Under the pieces are notes generated by a model. That model saw only the letters and a list, made by a program, of their open reading frames with translations. It searched no databases and was not told the DNA's origin. A program made the position numbers and the translations under genes. From positions 1 through 64,000 of the forward strand of contig NZ_CAGKLC010000019.1 in NCBI RefSeq assembly GCF_903469665.1: a DNA stretch of 64,000 bases. Direction: 5' to 3'. Shown here one piece after another: positions 42,098 to 50,752 of this stretch. Positions within the stretch are counted from its first letter, which is position 1; the number at the start of each line of letters is the position of its first letter. The DNA is from Flavobacterium sp. UGB4466. GTDB taxonomy: Bacteria > Bacteroidota > Bacteroidia > Flavobacteriales > Flavobacteriaceae.

Positions 42098-42629
42098 AAT
42101 AAGGAGAAATCATTAAGTAAACCACAACACCGGTAACTGCAACATACAACCATAGCGGAAATGTTATTTTAGCAATTTTTTTATGTCGGTCAAAGCGTTT
42201 TGCCAATGCACGTACGTACGTTATTAATACCAATGGAATAATGGCAATAGACAATAAAATATGAGTCACCAAAATAAAGAAATAGATATAACGAATTGCT
42301 CCTTCACCACCGAATTTAGTAGAATCGGAGGTCATGTGATACGCCACATACATTACTAAAAAAGCTACCGAAAGTCCAATCGCTAAAGTCATTAAGCGTT
42401 CATGGAGCTTACGTTTTCCATTTTTAATGGCCAATACAGCCCAAACTAAAACTACAGCGGTAATACCATTTGTTGTTGCGTAAATTGGAGGCAGAAACGA
42501 AAGCGGCTCAACTTCAATTCCTAAGTCTTTCAATTTTACACCAAATAAAATGGCTACCACAAGTGGAATTACAATTGAAACCGCAACAATAAACTTACTA
42601 AATTTTTTCTCTAATGAATGATCTTCCAT
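42090..42629 (-). CDS. DUF420 membrane protein, cytochrome oxidase assembly-associated
   Basis: A 179-residue protein with five predicted membrane helices and conserved histidines (ERLMTLAIG preceded by KRKLH, and ATHILL-type VTHILLS), matching the DUF420/YozB family. These proteins are encoded with heme-copper oxidase and SCO genes and are thought to help metal or heme handling. It begins 2 bp after the SCO gene stop in the same direction. Confidence 0.88.
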   Translation of the reverse strand: MEDHSLEKKFSKFIVAVSIVIPLVVAILFGVKLKDLGIEVEPLSFLPPIYATTNGITAVVLVWAVLAIKNGKRKLHERLMTLAIGLSVAFLVMYVAYHMTSDSTKFGGEGAIRYIYFFILVTHILLSIAIIPLVLITYVRALAKRFDRHKKIAKITFPLWLYVAVTGVVVYLMISPYYA

Positions 42630-42631
42630 TT

Positions 42632-43321
42632 CTATTCTTCTAATAATATTTTAATATCTTCCTGTATGTCTCTAACTCCTTTTTTATCTAATCCGTCATA
42701 ATAGATATTTGGGTTTCCGAATTCATCTTTTCTGCAACGAATATTTCCTTCTTTATCAATTAAAGCGAACAAACCTGAATGTTCAAAACCACCGCTCACT
42801 TTTTCATTCTCTCCGGCATATAAATTGAATCCTTTATTAGACAATTCCATGATCGTATTCTTATCCCCCGTTAAGAAATTCCAGGTAGAAGATTTTACTC
42901 CTAATAACTTAGCATGTTCTTTTAAAACCTGCGGCGTATCATGTTTAGGATCAATTGTGATGGATACGATTCCGAAATTTGGATTTCCGAAAAAAGTCTT
43001 TTCGATCTCCAGCATGCTTAAATTCATTTTCGGACAAATTGACGGGCAAGTTGTGAAGAAAAATTCTAACACATACACCTTTCCTTTGTAAGTATCATTC
43101 GAAACTTTAGCATTGTACTGATTGGTCAATTCAAATTTCGGCGCTGGTCCAATTTTCATCAATTTACCATCAGCCTTTGAAGTTTTCAATCCTACATTGT
43201 CCAGACGGTTTCCTTTTACAATGTCTCCGTTTTTAACTCTGTCAACAATTTTAGGAACGGCATAAATTCCAAAAATTAAAATAATAAACGAAATACCGAT
43301 ATATGATTTATTCTTAAACAT
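42632..43321 (-). CDS. SCO family copper chaperone
   Basis: A 229-residue thioredoxin-fold protein anchored by one N-terminal helix (about 7-23). The copper ligands are complete: Cys92 and Cys96 (TCPSICPKM) and His181 (FEHSGLF), with the VSITIDPKHDTP loop of the family. It loads copper into the CuA centre of cytochrome oxidase in the periplasm. It sits between a Cys-less paralogue upstream and DUF420 downstream. Confidence 0.95.
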   Translation of the reverse strand: MFKNKSYIGISFIILIFGIYAVPKIVDRVKNGDIVKGNRLDNVGLKTSKADGKLMKIGPAPKFELTNQYNAKVSNDTYKGKVYVLEFFFTTCPSICPKMNLSMLEIEKTFFGNPNFGIVSITIDPKHDTPQVLKEHAKLLGVKSSTWNFLTGDKNTIMELSNKGFNLYAGENEKVSGGFEHSGLFALIDKEGNIRCRKDEFGNPNIYYDGLDKKGVRDIQEDIKILLEE

Positions 43322-43331
43322 GATAGAAAGA

Positions 43332-43973
43332 TTAAAGTTGTTTAGTTGCGTTGTGATTCTTTTTTAGAGCAGCACGATATTCGTATAAAATGATTTTAAA
43401 ATCATCCAGCATTTCATTGCTTAGCTCTGAAGGATGAAAAGTGTCATACCCTTCTTTGTATTCAGCTGCATCTTTTCTTCCTCTAAGATTTCTTTCTTTA
43501 TCGACGATAAAAACATTCGGAGTTCCAAGATTCTGATCTAATTTTCCTTTTAACTTTAGCTGATCGTAAAATGCCTGAATTTCCTCAGGTGAAGCGAAGA
43601 CAAAGTTCCAGCCTTTCACGTCTGTAAAAGGTTTAAGAGCATCTACTACTTTTTGCGCATCGGCTTCGGTTCCTAACGGGCAAAGTATTACAAACTGGAG
43701 ATCTTCAAAACCGTTATAGCGCTTGTAAATTTTTTCGTTTAAGTTAAAGTAATTCCCTCGATTGCTTAAAATTTCAGACCCTGAAAAGCCAAGAACCGTG
43801 ATCTTTTTATCCAACAAAACTTTCTTTCCATTCAGGGATTTCCAATCACCGAAATCTTTAATTTTTGGCGTTATAACAGGAAGTGTAGTAAAGCTGTTAA
43901 CCCCTGAAGCAAAAAACAAATAGGCTACAATTGGCAAAACAAAAAGAGCAAAGAGAACTATATTTTTTTTCAT
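43332..43973 (-). CDS. SCO-like thioredoxin-fold protein lacking the copper cysteines
   Basis: A 213-residue membrane-anchored protein (helix about 5-22) that aligns by eye with the adjacent SCO protein: GWNFVFASPEEIQAF against TWNFLTGDKNTIMEL, FIVDKERNLRGRKD against ALIDKEGNIRCRKD, and a similar C-terminus. At the position of CxxxC it reads FSGSEILSN, so copper binding through that motif is lost; the only Cys is residue 98 (VILCPLG). A structural or assembly role next to SCO is plausible. A terminator separates it from the subunit IV gene upstream. Confidence 0.82.
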   Translation of the reverse strand: MKKNIVLFALFVLPIVAYLFFASGVNSFTTLPVITPKIKDFGDWKSLNGKKVLLDKKITVLGFSGSEILSNRGNYFNLNEKIYKRYNGFEDLQFVILCPLGTEADAQKVVDALKPFTDVKGWNFVFASPEEIQAFYDQLKLKGKLDQNLGTPNVFIVDKERNLRGRKDAAEYKEGYDTFHPSELSNEMLDDFKIILYEYRAALKKNHNATKQL

Positions 43974-44000
43974 TATATCTGTACAAGTTATTGAGGTACA

Positions 44001-44030
44001 AAAATAAAAAAATCCCGATGTTATCGGGAC
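44001..44030 (-). terminator. Terminator inside the cox gene cluster
   Basis: TCCCGAT (44013-44019) and ATCGGGA (44023-44029) form a 7-bp stem with a GTT loop; on the minus strand it is followed by TTTTTTTATTTT. It lies behind the subunit IV gene and before the Cys-less SCO gene. Confidence 0.8.
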
Positions 44031-44051
44031 TCTTTTCGAATTAATATCATG

Positions 44052-44402
44052 TTAAAAATTCCATTTAATAGTAGAATCTTTAAAAACCCCATAAATATAA
44101 TGTCCTTCTGTTAACAGAGTAAACAATAGATATAATACCAGGAAAATAACAGGTGCTACAACAGACCATCTAAGGCTGCTTTTTTCACCTTCCATGTGCA
44201 TAAATGCCCATACTATATAATAAGCTTTGAAAATTGTAAGGATGTAAAAAATCCAGTTCAATAAGTTCAAGCCAACAAAATGATTAAACTCTAATGATGC
44301 AGGTTTGTAGATACCTAAAATAACCTCTACTGTAGTTACTACTGATAGTAATGCAAAAACAAACCAGATTCTTTTTGTATTTGATACGTGCTCGTGTGAC
44401 AT
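44052..44402 (-). CDS. Cytochrome c oxidase subunit IV family protein
   Basis: A 116-residue protein with three membrane helices (about 10-30, 45-66, 77-100). YIVWAFMHMEGEKSSLRW contains the HME motif between helices two and three, typical of prokaryotic subunit IV (COX4_pro). It assists the heme-copper oxidase whose subunits I and II are not in this window. It follows the long subunit III gene by 18 bp and is the last gene before the terminator. Confidence 0.9.
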   Translation of the reverse strand: MSHEHVSNTKRIWFVFALLSVVTTVEVILGIYKPASLEFNHFVGLNLLNWIFYILTIFKAYYIVWAFMHMEGEKSSLRWSVVAPVIFLVLYLLFTLLTEGHYIYGVFKDSTIKWNF

Positions 44403-44420
44403 AATAATTAAAATCTAAAA

Positions 44421-45407
44421 TTAAACTAAGTAGAAAACTGTAAATACAAATACCCAAACTAAATCGACAAAGTGCCAGTATAAACCAACTTTCTCTACCA
44501 TTTCGTAGCTTCTTCTTTTTTCATAAGTACCTAATAATACATTAAAGAAGATAATGATATTAATGATAACTCCTGAAAATACGTGGAATCCGTGGAATCC
44601 TGTGATGAAGAAAAAGAAATCAGCAAATAATTTATTTCCGTATTCGTTTCTAATCAAATTAGCACCTTCAACCACATATTTAGCACTTGCTAAACGAGCT
44701 TCAGACTCTTCTCTTGATAAAACTGTTTTTTTCTTTTTATCTGTAAGTTGTTCTGTTCTGATTAAAACTTCAGGATGAGCTTTAAAACCTGCCTGAACTT
44801 CTGCAACTGTATAAGTTGGCTGTGCCTGAGCATCTTCCATAAACCATGTTGAATGGCTTCTTGTTAAAGCTTCTCTTTGTTCCGGTAATTTAACCGCAAA
44901 ATCAGCAAGAGCAACTCTTTTACCATCTTTATCAACAAACTGCAGTAAACTTCCTCCTGCTGTTTCAACTGCTCCATACTCTCCTTTAATGAAGTTTTTC
45001 CACTCCCAGGCCTGAGAGCCTACGAAGATAAAACCTCCAATAATCGTTAAGAACATATAAATTGCAACCTTTGTTTTTTTCAATTGGTGACCTGCATCAA
45101 CGGCCAAAACCATTGTTACAGATGAGAAAATCAAAATAAAAGTCATTAAGGCTACATAATACATTGGTGCCGCAACGCCATGCATAAAAGGAAAGTGAGT
45201 AAACACTTCATCAGCCAAAGGCCAGGTTTCAATAAATTTAAATCTTGAAAAACCATAAGCAGCAAGGAATCCAGAGAATGTTAAGGCATCTGATACGATA
45301 AAAAACCACATCATCATTTTACCATAACTTGCTCCTAATGGCTGGATCTCATGACCGCCTCCCCAAGTTTTTTCGTCGTTGTTTGCAGTAGTAACTGTCG
45401 CTCCCAT
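44421..45407 (-). CDS. Cytochrome c oxidase subunit III, long form with soluble insert
   Basis: A 328-residue subunit III. Membrane helices cover about 30-52, 78-102, 113-133, 259-290 and 305-327, and the C-terminal signature GFHGFHVFSG and GLYWHFVDLVWVF is intact. Between helices three and four lies a soluble insert of about 115 residues (141-256) rich in Lys/Glu that ordinary subunit III lacks. A second, short subunit III gene lies upstream. A -7 element TAAATTTG sits at 45432-45439 in the gap between them. Confidence 0.92.
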   Translation of the reverse strand: MGATVTTANNDEKTWGGGHEIQPLGASYGKMMMWFFIVSDALTFSGFLAAYGFSRFKFIETWPLADEVFTHFPFMHGVAAPMYYVALMTFILIFSSVTMVLAVDAGHQLKKTKVAIYMFLTIIGGFIFVGSQAWEWKNFIKGEYGAVETAGGSLLQFVDKDGKRVALADFAVKLPEQREALTRSHSTWFMEDAQAQPTYTVAEVQAGFKAHPEVLIRTEQLTDKKKKTVLSREESEARLASAKYVVEGANLIRNEYGNKLFADFFFFITGFHGFHVFSGVIINIIIFFNVLLGTYEKRRSYEMVEKVGLYWHFVDLVWVFVFTVFYLV

Positions 45408-45449
45408 AAAAGATATTCGTTAAAAAGTTCCCAAATTTACGTTTTTTTC

Positions 45450-46049
45450 TTATTTAAAGAAATATAAAAATAAAAATAAATACAACCATAATAAATCCAA
45501 AAAGTGCCAATACATCGCACCTAGTTCTATACCAAGAGTTTGAGTCGAATTGTATTTTTGTTTAAAATGATTATAAATTATAATTAAAAGTGAAATTAAT
45601 CCTCCAGCCAAGTGTAACAAGTGTGTCACGGTTACTACATACAAAAATGTTGTAGTAATTGAGCTACCTTCTCCTGTAAAATAATACCCGCTTTCTACGA
45701 TTTGTCCAAAACCTGCAAATTGCAGCACCACGAACAAAATCCCTAAAGCTAAAGTTCCCAAAAGTAAAGCTGTAGTAGCACTTCTATTGTCTTTCTGAAT
45801 GGCTTTTTTAGCCAGGTAAAAAGTAACACTGCAAGCCAAAATAACTGCTGTACTATAATAAAATGCCGTTGGCAATTCAAAATTCTTCAACCAGTCGGCT
45901 CTTGATTTACTTACCACAAAAGCACTTGTAAGTCCGGCAAACATCATGGTCATACTTACCATTGCAAACAAGAGGATAAGTTTTGCCGATTTGGCTTTCC
46001 TTAGCTTCTCTTCCGCTGCCGTTTCTGTTTTTGTCATTGTCATTTCCAT
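45450..46049 (-). CDS. Cytochrome c oxidase subunit III, short form
   Basis: A 199-residue protein with five membrane helices and the subunit III signature (THLLHLAGGLISL and MYWHFLDLLWLYLF near the C-terminus). It lacks the soluble insert of the paralogue 42 bp downstream. Start ATG at 46049 (MEMTMTKTET); nearby Met codons make the exact start uncertain. It follows ctaB by 2 bp, so heme O synthesis and oxidase genes are co-transcribed. Confidence 0.92.
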   Translation of the reverse strand: MEMTMTKTETAAEEKLRKAKSAKLILLFAMVSMTMMFAGLTSAFVVSKSRADWLKNFELPTAFYYSTAVILACSVTFYLAKKAIQKDNRSATTALLLGTLALGILFVVLQFAGFGQIVESGYYFTGEGSSITTTFLYVVTVTHLLHLAGGLISLLIIIYNHFKQKYNSTQTLGIELGAMYWHFLDLLWLYLFLFLYFFK

Positions 46050-46051
46050 AA

Positions 46052-46954
46052 CTATCTTAAAAATTTATCTACTATAAATACGATTTGCAGTAACGAGATA
46101 TACGAAACACTTACCAACATTAATGTTCTCGCTGCTTTTGGTGTTCTTAACTGATACAAACGTACTGCATAAAACAACATCCATAAACCTAACAAAAACA
46201 CTAAAATTGCTGCTATTGGCGAAATAAACAATTGCCCTGTATATCCTAAAACCGGTAATAACGAAGCAACAATCAACCAAACTGTATATAAAATAACCTG
46301 CAAAGCGGTTCCTTTATCTTTTTTCCCTGTTGGCAACATGAAGATTCCGGCTTTCTCATAATCTTCATACAAAAACCAGCCAATTGCCCAAAAGTGAGGA
46401 AATTGCCAAAAAAACTGAATCAAAAACAGCGTTCCGGCCTCTATACCAAATTCTCCTGTAGCGGCAACCCAGCCTAACATGAAAGGAATTGCCCCCGGAA
46501 AAGCACCAACAAAAACAGACAACGAAGTTACCGTTTTCAAAGGGGTATAAATACTGGTGTATAAGAATATGGAGATTGCGGCAAACATAGCCGACTTAGC
46601 ATTTATAGTGTAAAGCAAGGCAATACCAATAATAGTAAGCAAACTTGCTACAAACAAAGCCATTTTTGGAGACATGCGTCCTGAAGGAACCGGGCGATTT
46701 TTGGTTCGGTCCATTAAAGCATCGATATCTTTTTCGATCACCTGATTAAATGCATTCGAAGCTCCAACCATGCAATATCCACCGATTGCCAAAACTGCCA
46801 AAACACTCCATTTAAAAGGATGTTCCTCATTAACTCCCAATAAATATCCGGCCACAGAAGAGAACAATACGCTGATTGCTAAACCAGCTTTGGTAATCTC
46901 TTTGAAATCGGTAAATATTGATTTTAGTGAAAATGTATTTTTAGTCGCGTTCAA
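46052..46954 (-). CDS. cyoE: Protoheme IX farnesyltransferase (heme O synthase)
   Basis: Makes heme O (precursor of heme A) for the oxidase. The frame opens at TTG 46993, but a promoter-like TACATTTG (46991-46998) overlaps that codon, and the family-like N-terminus MNATKNTFSLKS begins at the TTG at 46954, giving 300 residues. Nine membrane helices are visible with both Asp-rich motifs, NAFNQVIEKDIDALMDRT and the later FLYEDYEKAG. It is also known as ctaB. It heads the oxidase run. Confidence 0.94.
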   Translation of the reverse strand: MNATKNTFSLKSIFTDFKEITKAGLAISVLFSSVAGYLLGVNEEHPFKWSVLAVLAIGGYCMVGASNAFNQVIEKDIDALMDRTKNRPVPSGRMSPKMALFVASLLTIIGIALLYTINAKSAMFAAISIFLYTSIYTPLKTVTSLSVFVGAFPGAIPFMLGWVAATGEFGIEAGTLFLIQFFWQFPHFWAIGWFLYEDYEKAGIFMLPTGKKDKGTALQVILYTVWLIVASLLPVLGYTGQLFISPIAAILVFLLGLWMLFYAVRLYQLRTPKAARTLMLVSVSYISLLQIVFIVDKFLR

Positions 46955-46990
46955 TACAGTAATTATTTGTATGTTTTTTTTTGAGTGGTG

Positions 46991-46998
46991 CAAATGTA
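46991..46998 (-). promoter_or_regulatory. -7 element of the cyoE-cox run
   Basis: Minus-strand TACATTTG matches TANNTTTG; no clear -33 element. It favours the TTG start at 46954 over one at 46993. Confidence 0.4.
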
Positions 46999-47114
46999 CA
47001 AATTAGATTGTAGAATTTAGACCTATAAAATTAGATTTTTTTCAATAAAACCTTTACAAAATAAGGACTTGCAAATCTTTAACACTATTATATCAAAAAA
47101 TCTTATTAAAAACA

Positions 47115-49238
47115 CTAGTAATCAAAATACCAATTGAAGATATCGGAACGCAATCCGATAGAAAACCAGGTGGTACTTTGCTTAAAAGTTGTGGGTGTAT
47201 TTTTCGTGGGATCAAAATTTCGATATAAAAAACTTCCGAACAGTTTCAGATTCGTCATCGGGTTTATCAGGTATCCCCCTTGTATATCTGCTATAAAAAC
47301 ATTTGTTTTATTCCCCTGTCCTACTTTTACACCTTTATCATACGGTCGTTTCTCATCATAGTTTTTATAAATGTTACCTCCGTAATTAAAGCTATCTTCA
47401 GCGGTATCAAAGTCCAAACCTCTTTTTCCAACGGTAAATTTCGCATCAGCAAAATAACGCCCTTTATGATAACGTCCGATTGCCACCAGTTCCGAAAAAT
47501 TGCCTCCCCATTGGTGTCCTACACTCTGATTGTTGTGCCCATAATTGGTAATCACCGCACTGTGCGCATATACATACGGACGCACATGATTGTATTCTAA
47601 CTGCAGCAGCAAATCTTTTACTTCAAATGCATTGAAATATTTTGCTCCCAATTGGTATCCGAATTTATTTTTCCAGCTGCCGTCTCCGCTTTTCATATCT
47701 CCTAATGAAAATTCATCCAATAAAAACTGAGCATACAAATTAACAGTATTGCTCCACTTGTATTTAGACGTTACTCCCAATAATGCATTTCCACTTCTTG
47801 ATGATGATGCAAACTCGACAGAACGGTAGAAAATAATTGGATTCACAAAATTAATATCAAAACCTCTATTATTTGTATCGGTCCAGACTACCGATTCAAA
47901 AAAGCCCAAGTTCAGTTTATTAGACACGTTCCAACTTAAGTAATGATTGGCCATGAATTTTGTGGCATAAGTTCTCTCCAGGGTCACATCCGGACGAACA
48001 TCTTTGAGCCACATGTAAGTATTCGTATATTTTATTTTCCAGAAGGTGGTATTGATTTTAAAATACGGATACGGACTTGCTCCGTCACTTTCGAGCAATG
48101 AACGGTATCCGTCACCAATAAAATTTCTTCCATAACCCAATTGCAGATCAAAAAATTTACTTGGCGCGTAGGTAATATTTGCTTCTGCTAAAGGAAAATC
48201 ATAAGCATCCGTTTTGAATCGTTTGGCAATTCCCATTCCCGGAAGAATAGCCGGATTTCCTCCCGACGGTTTTAGTGTCTCGGCAAAATCATTATAATAA
48301 CCCGCAAATCGCCCCTGACTTTCAAAGATAGTTGTGGTAAAATTGATTTGTTTTCCTAATCCTCCTCTGAAATTTAAGGCACGTGTATTTACGTAGGTAT
48401 AGGAAGCATCCAAATCCGAAGCTTTTCCCATTTGTAGATCCACAATAGGATTTAAGGACAGCCAATAATCTTCTCCCTGAATCTGAACCATATTTTCATT
48501 CCAGAATTTTCTCCCCAGCCAACTGGAGACATTTTTCTGAAGGGATTGATTTACTGCTTTTAAATTATAATATTTTGAAACTTCAGCATACGTATACGGC
48601 TTTGATGCGGTATGATTATTACTTCCCACCTGATTCATTGCTTTATCAAACTGTGCATAATAGCTGTGTGAAAACGGAATATTCAAATGACTTTCAAATT
48701 CCGGATTGTTGTATTTTTTATACACAATACTATCCAGTTCTGTCATTGGCTTTTCCAGAGGCTTTAAAATTTGGGCAGCAGCCAATGCTTCCTGAGCAAT
48801 CTGATCGGCACTTTTTAAAGGAATATCGATCGAAATTGTGTATTTAGAATAAGTTGGTTTTCCGTTATAGGTAGAAGGCTTGATCTTGGGAAACTTCTTA
48901 AAAACACGTTTAGCTTCTTCTGATAACGCATCGTTTAACGCGTTTACATAAATCACTTTAAACTCGCCATTTGCATCTACTTCAAATAAGACTTTTACTT
49001 CCCCTTTATAATTGGCTTGTTTTAGATTTTCAGGCACCTGATAATTCTGAAATACAAAATCCTGCACTTCTTTATAAAAACAATTTTCTAGTTGCTTGGA
49101 TTGAAGATTTTCACAGTTTGGAAAAACCGGAAACTGTTCTGCAGCGAAACCAGGTTTGATTGAAGTATTGTTACTTTCCTGCGAAAAAGCAAACAAAGCG
49201 GTTAAGGTTAAAATAAAAGACAGGGCAATCTTATTCAC
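47115..49238 (-). CDS. remB: Gliding motility protein RemB-like, TonB-C domain plus Wzi-like barrel
   Basis: A 707-residue outer-membrane protein with a GTG start and a signal peptide ending LFAFSQ. Residues about 35-145 are a TonB C-terminal-like domain (YKGEVKVLFEVDANGEFKV, KFPKIKPSTYNGKPTYSKY). The rest is a large barrel with Wzi/capsule-assembly-like strands (GYGRNFIGDGYRSLLESD) ending in NWYFDY. This two-part layout and the location beside deoC, vanZ, gcvH and sprA match F. johnsoniae RemB, which affects gliding motility. The assignment rests on remembered synteny and domain layout. Confidence 0.78.
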   Translation of the reverse strand: MNKIALSFILTLTALFAFSQESNNTSIKPGFAAEQFPVFPNCENLQSKQLENCFYKEVQDFVFQNYQVPENLKQANYKGEVKVLFEVDANGEFKVIYVNALNDALSEEAKRVFKKFPKIKPSTYNGKPTYSKYTISIDIPLKSADQIAQEALAAAQILKPLEKPMTELDSIVYKKYNNPEFESHLNIPFSHSYYAQFDKAMNQVGSNNHTASKPYTYAEVSKYYNLKAVNQSLQKNVSSWLGRKFWNENMVQIQGEDYWLSLNPIVDLQMGKASDLDASYTYVNTRALNFRGGLGKQINFTTTIFESQGRFAGYYNDFAETLKPSGGNPAILPGMGIAKRFKTDAYDFPLAEANITYAPSKFFDLQLGYGRNFIGDGYRSLLESDGASPYPYFKINTTFWKIKYTNTYMWLKDVRPDVTLERTYATKFMANHYLSWNVSNKLNLGFFESVVWTDTNNRGFDINFVNPIIFYRSVEFASSSRSGNALLGVTSKYKWSNTVNLYAQFLLDEFSLGDMKSGDGSWKNKFGYQLGAKYFNAFEVKDLLLQLEYNHVRPYVYAHSAVITNYGHNNQSVGHQWGGNFSELVAIGRYHKGRYFADAKFTVGKRGLDFDTAEDSFNYGGNIYKNYDEKRPYDKGVKVGQGNKTNVFIADIQGGYLINPMTNLKLFGSFLYRNFDPTKNTPTTFKQSTTWFSIGLRSDIFNWYFDY

Positions 49239-49256
49239 GTAAATTTAGGTTTTTAT

Positions 49257-50000
49257 TTAATATTGATTTGAGGTATTCCCTCCATCCGCAATTGTTTTTG
49301 CAGCAGAGGTTCCGATTCGTTTTACACCTAAGCGAATCATTTCTATGGCATCCTGATAAGACCGAACTCCTCCGGCAGCTTTAACAGGCAAAGGTGATGC
49401 GTTTTCTAACATCATTATAATTGTTGGAAGGGTAGCTCCGTTTGGCAAATCGTTTTCGGTTTTATAAAATCCAGTGGACGACTTCACAAAAACTGAAGCG
49501 TAGTTTTCTTCTTTAAAATGAGACATCACTACATTTTTGATCAATGCCGAAAGCTGAATGATCTGTGTATCATTTAAGGCCGCAACTTCAATAATCCATT
49601 TCACTGTTTTATTACTTGCAAGACCAATTTGTGTTCCCACTAAAATCTCTTGTCTGACCAGGTCAACATCTCCTTCTTTGAATGCCTTATAATTGCAAAC
49701 AAAATCCAGATCATCTGCTCCGTCTTCTATTGCTTTGTTGGCTTCTTTTAATTTAGACTCTAAATCTGAGTCCCCTTCAGGAAAATCAATGACTGTACCG
49801 ATCAGCAAAGTCGAATTGGCTTTATGAATCATTTCTTTTGCCAAAACCACCTGTTCAGGCCGAATCATGATTAGTTTAAAGCCTTCGCGAATCGCCTCTT
49901 CAATAGCATTTTTAACCACAAGGGTATTTTCTGCTTCCGAAAGTCCTGCCTGGGAGGCTGTTTTTAAATACGTAGAGTCCAAATATTGCTTAACATTCAT
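49257..50000 (-). CDS. deoC: Deoxyribose-phosphate aldolase
   Basis: Cleaves 2-deoxyribose 5-phosphate to acetaldehyde and glyceraldehyde 3-phosphate. The 247-residue TIM barrel has the Schiff-base Lys173 in FVKSSTGF and Lys207 in VKAAGGVRS, plus the closing IGTSAAK. It lies between remB and the VanZ-like gene on the same strand, with a promoter of its own upstream, so it is likely independent of sprA expression. Confidence 0.96.
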   Translation of the reverse strand: MNVKQYLDSTYLKTASQAGLSEAENTLVVKNAIEEAIREGFKLIMIRPEQVVLAKEMIHKANSTLLIGTVIDFPEGDSDLESKLKEANKAIEDGADDLDFVCNYKAFKEGDVDLVRQEILVGTQIGLASNKTVKWIIEVAALNDTQIIQLSALIKNVVMSHFKEENYASVFVKSSTGFYKTENDLPNGATLPTIIMMLENASPLPVKAAGGVRSYQDAIEMIRLGVKRIGTSAAKTIADGGNTSNQY

Positions 50001-50026
50001 GATTTGCGCGTGTTCTGAGAATTCTG

Positions 50027-50060
50027 CAAAAGTACATTTTAAATTAGAATGAACTGCAAA
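50027..50060 (-). promoter_or_regulatory. Promoter of deoC
   Basis: Minus-strand TTTG (50057-50060), a 22-nt spacer and TACTTTTG (50027-50034) fit the Bacteroidetes consensus, 27 nt before the deoC ATG. Confidence 0.55.
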
Positions 50061-50337
50061 GGCCGGGAAGATTTACGTAAAGTAGCCACGGGTTTCTTTT
50101 AAAACAAAGGAACATCATTAAATTAGATGATTTTAGAATGAAGATTAACGATTGCAGATTTCTGACCTAATGCTGCTCAATAGTTCAATTATCAATTTTA
50201 TATCCTTTCAAACATCTGACATCAAAAATCGTTAATCAAAAATATTAAATCTTTTTTTCATTTTTTCCGGACTAAATAACATTGCTCGCGAAGCCGCAAA
50301 GCTTTAACCAGCCTTGAAAGTGTTAAGATTAGAGCAC

Positions 50338-50362
50338 AAAAAAACCCACCGAAGCGGGTTTT
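50338..50362 (-). terminator. Terminator of the gcvH-vanZ unit
   Basis: AAAACCC (50341-50347) pairs with GGGTTTT (50356-50362); read on the minus strand it is followed by a run of T. It lies 6 bp beyond the VanZ-like stop codon. Confidence 0.85.
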
Positions 50363-50368
50363 ATATTC

Positions 50369-50752
50369 TTAAATTTTATCGATTTGTTTTTTAAAAACTA
50401 TAGCGGCAAAGATGCCAAAAATAGCTCCAAGTGTATTGGCTAAAACATCTGTTACATCTGATGCTCGTGTAACCGTTAAAACACCTTGCAGAATTTCGAT
50501 TGTAATTCCGAAAAAAACAGAAAATATAAATGAAATTAAATAGGCTTTGTAATCGTCTGGTGCTTTTCCTTTCAGCTCTTTTTTGAAAAACAAAATCCAG
50601 GAAATTGTAAATCCAAAATGAAAACAAAAATGGACAATCTTATCTATACTCGGAAAATTTACCGCCGGAATATTACTGGAATCTGTTAAACAAAAATAAG
50701 TAATGATTCCTGAGCAGATAATTGCCCAGATTAAGAGCAATTGTTTAGGCAC
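50369..50752 (-). CDS. VanZ-like family membrane protein
   Basis: A 127-residue protein with four membrane helices (about 5-22, 38-55, 66-86, 98-118). The VanZ pattern is present: [16 protein letters not shown] and a later FGITIEILQ and [18 protein letters not shown]. The biochemical role of VanZ-type proteins is not known and teicoplanin resistance should not be inferred. It starts with GTG and overlaps gcvH by 8 bp, so it is translationally coupled to that gene, a conserved arrangement behind sprA in flavobacteria. Confidence 0.9.
   Translation of the reverse strand: MPKQLLLIWAIICSGIITYFCLTDSSNIPAVNFPSIDKIVHFCFHFGFTISWILFFKKELKGKAPDDYKAYLISFIFSVFFGITIEILQGVLTVTRASDVTDVLANTLGAIFGIFAAIVFKKQIDKI

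Larger units (their letters stand above)
50001..50368. other. Intergenic region between deoC and the VanZ-like gene
   Basis: 368 bp without a gene. It holds the deoC promoter, a degenerate flavobacterial repeat (GCTCGCGAAGCCGCAAAGC, 50284-50302) and the terminator of the VanZ-like gene. I see nothing else. Confidence 0.7.

Noticed and set aside
50369..50752. VanZ-like protein as glycopeptide resistance
   Set aside because: Only the fold is shared; there is no van gene cluster, and the gene is tied to gcvH and sprA.
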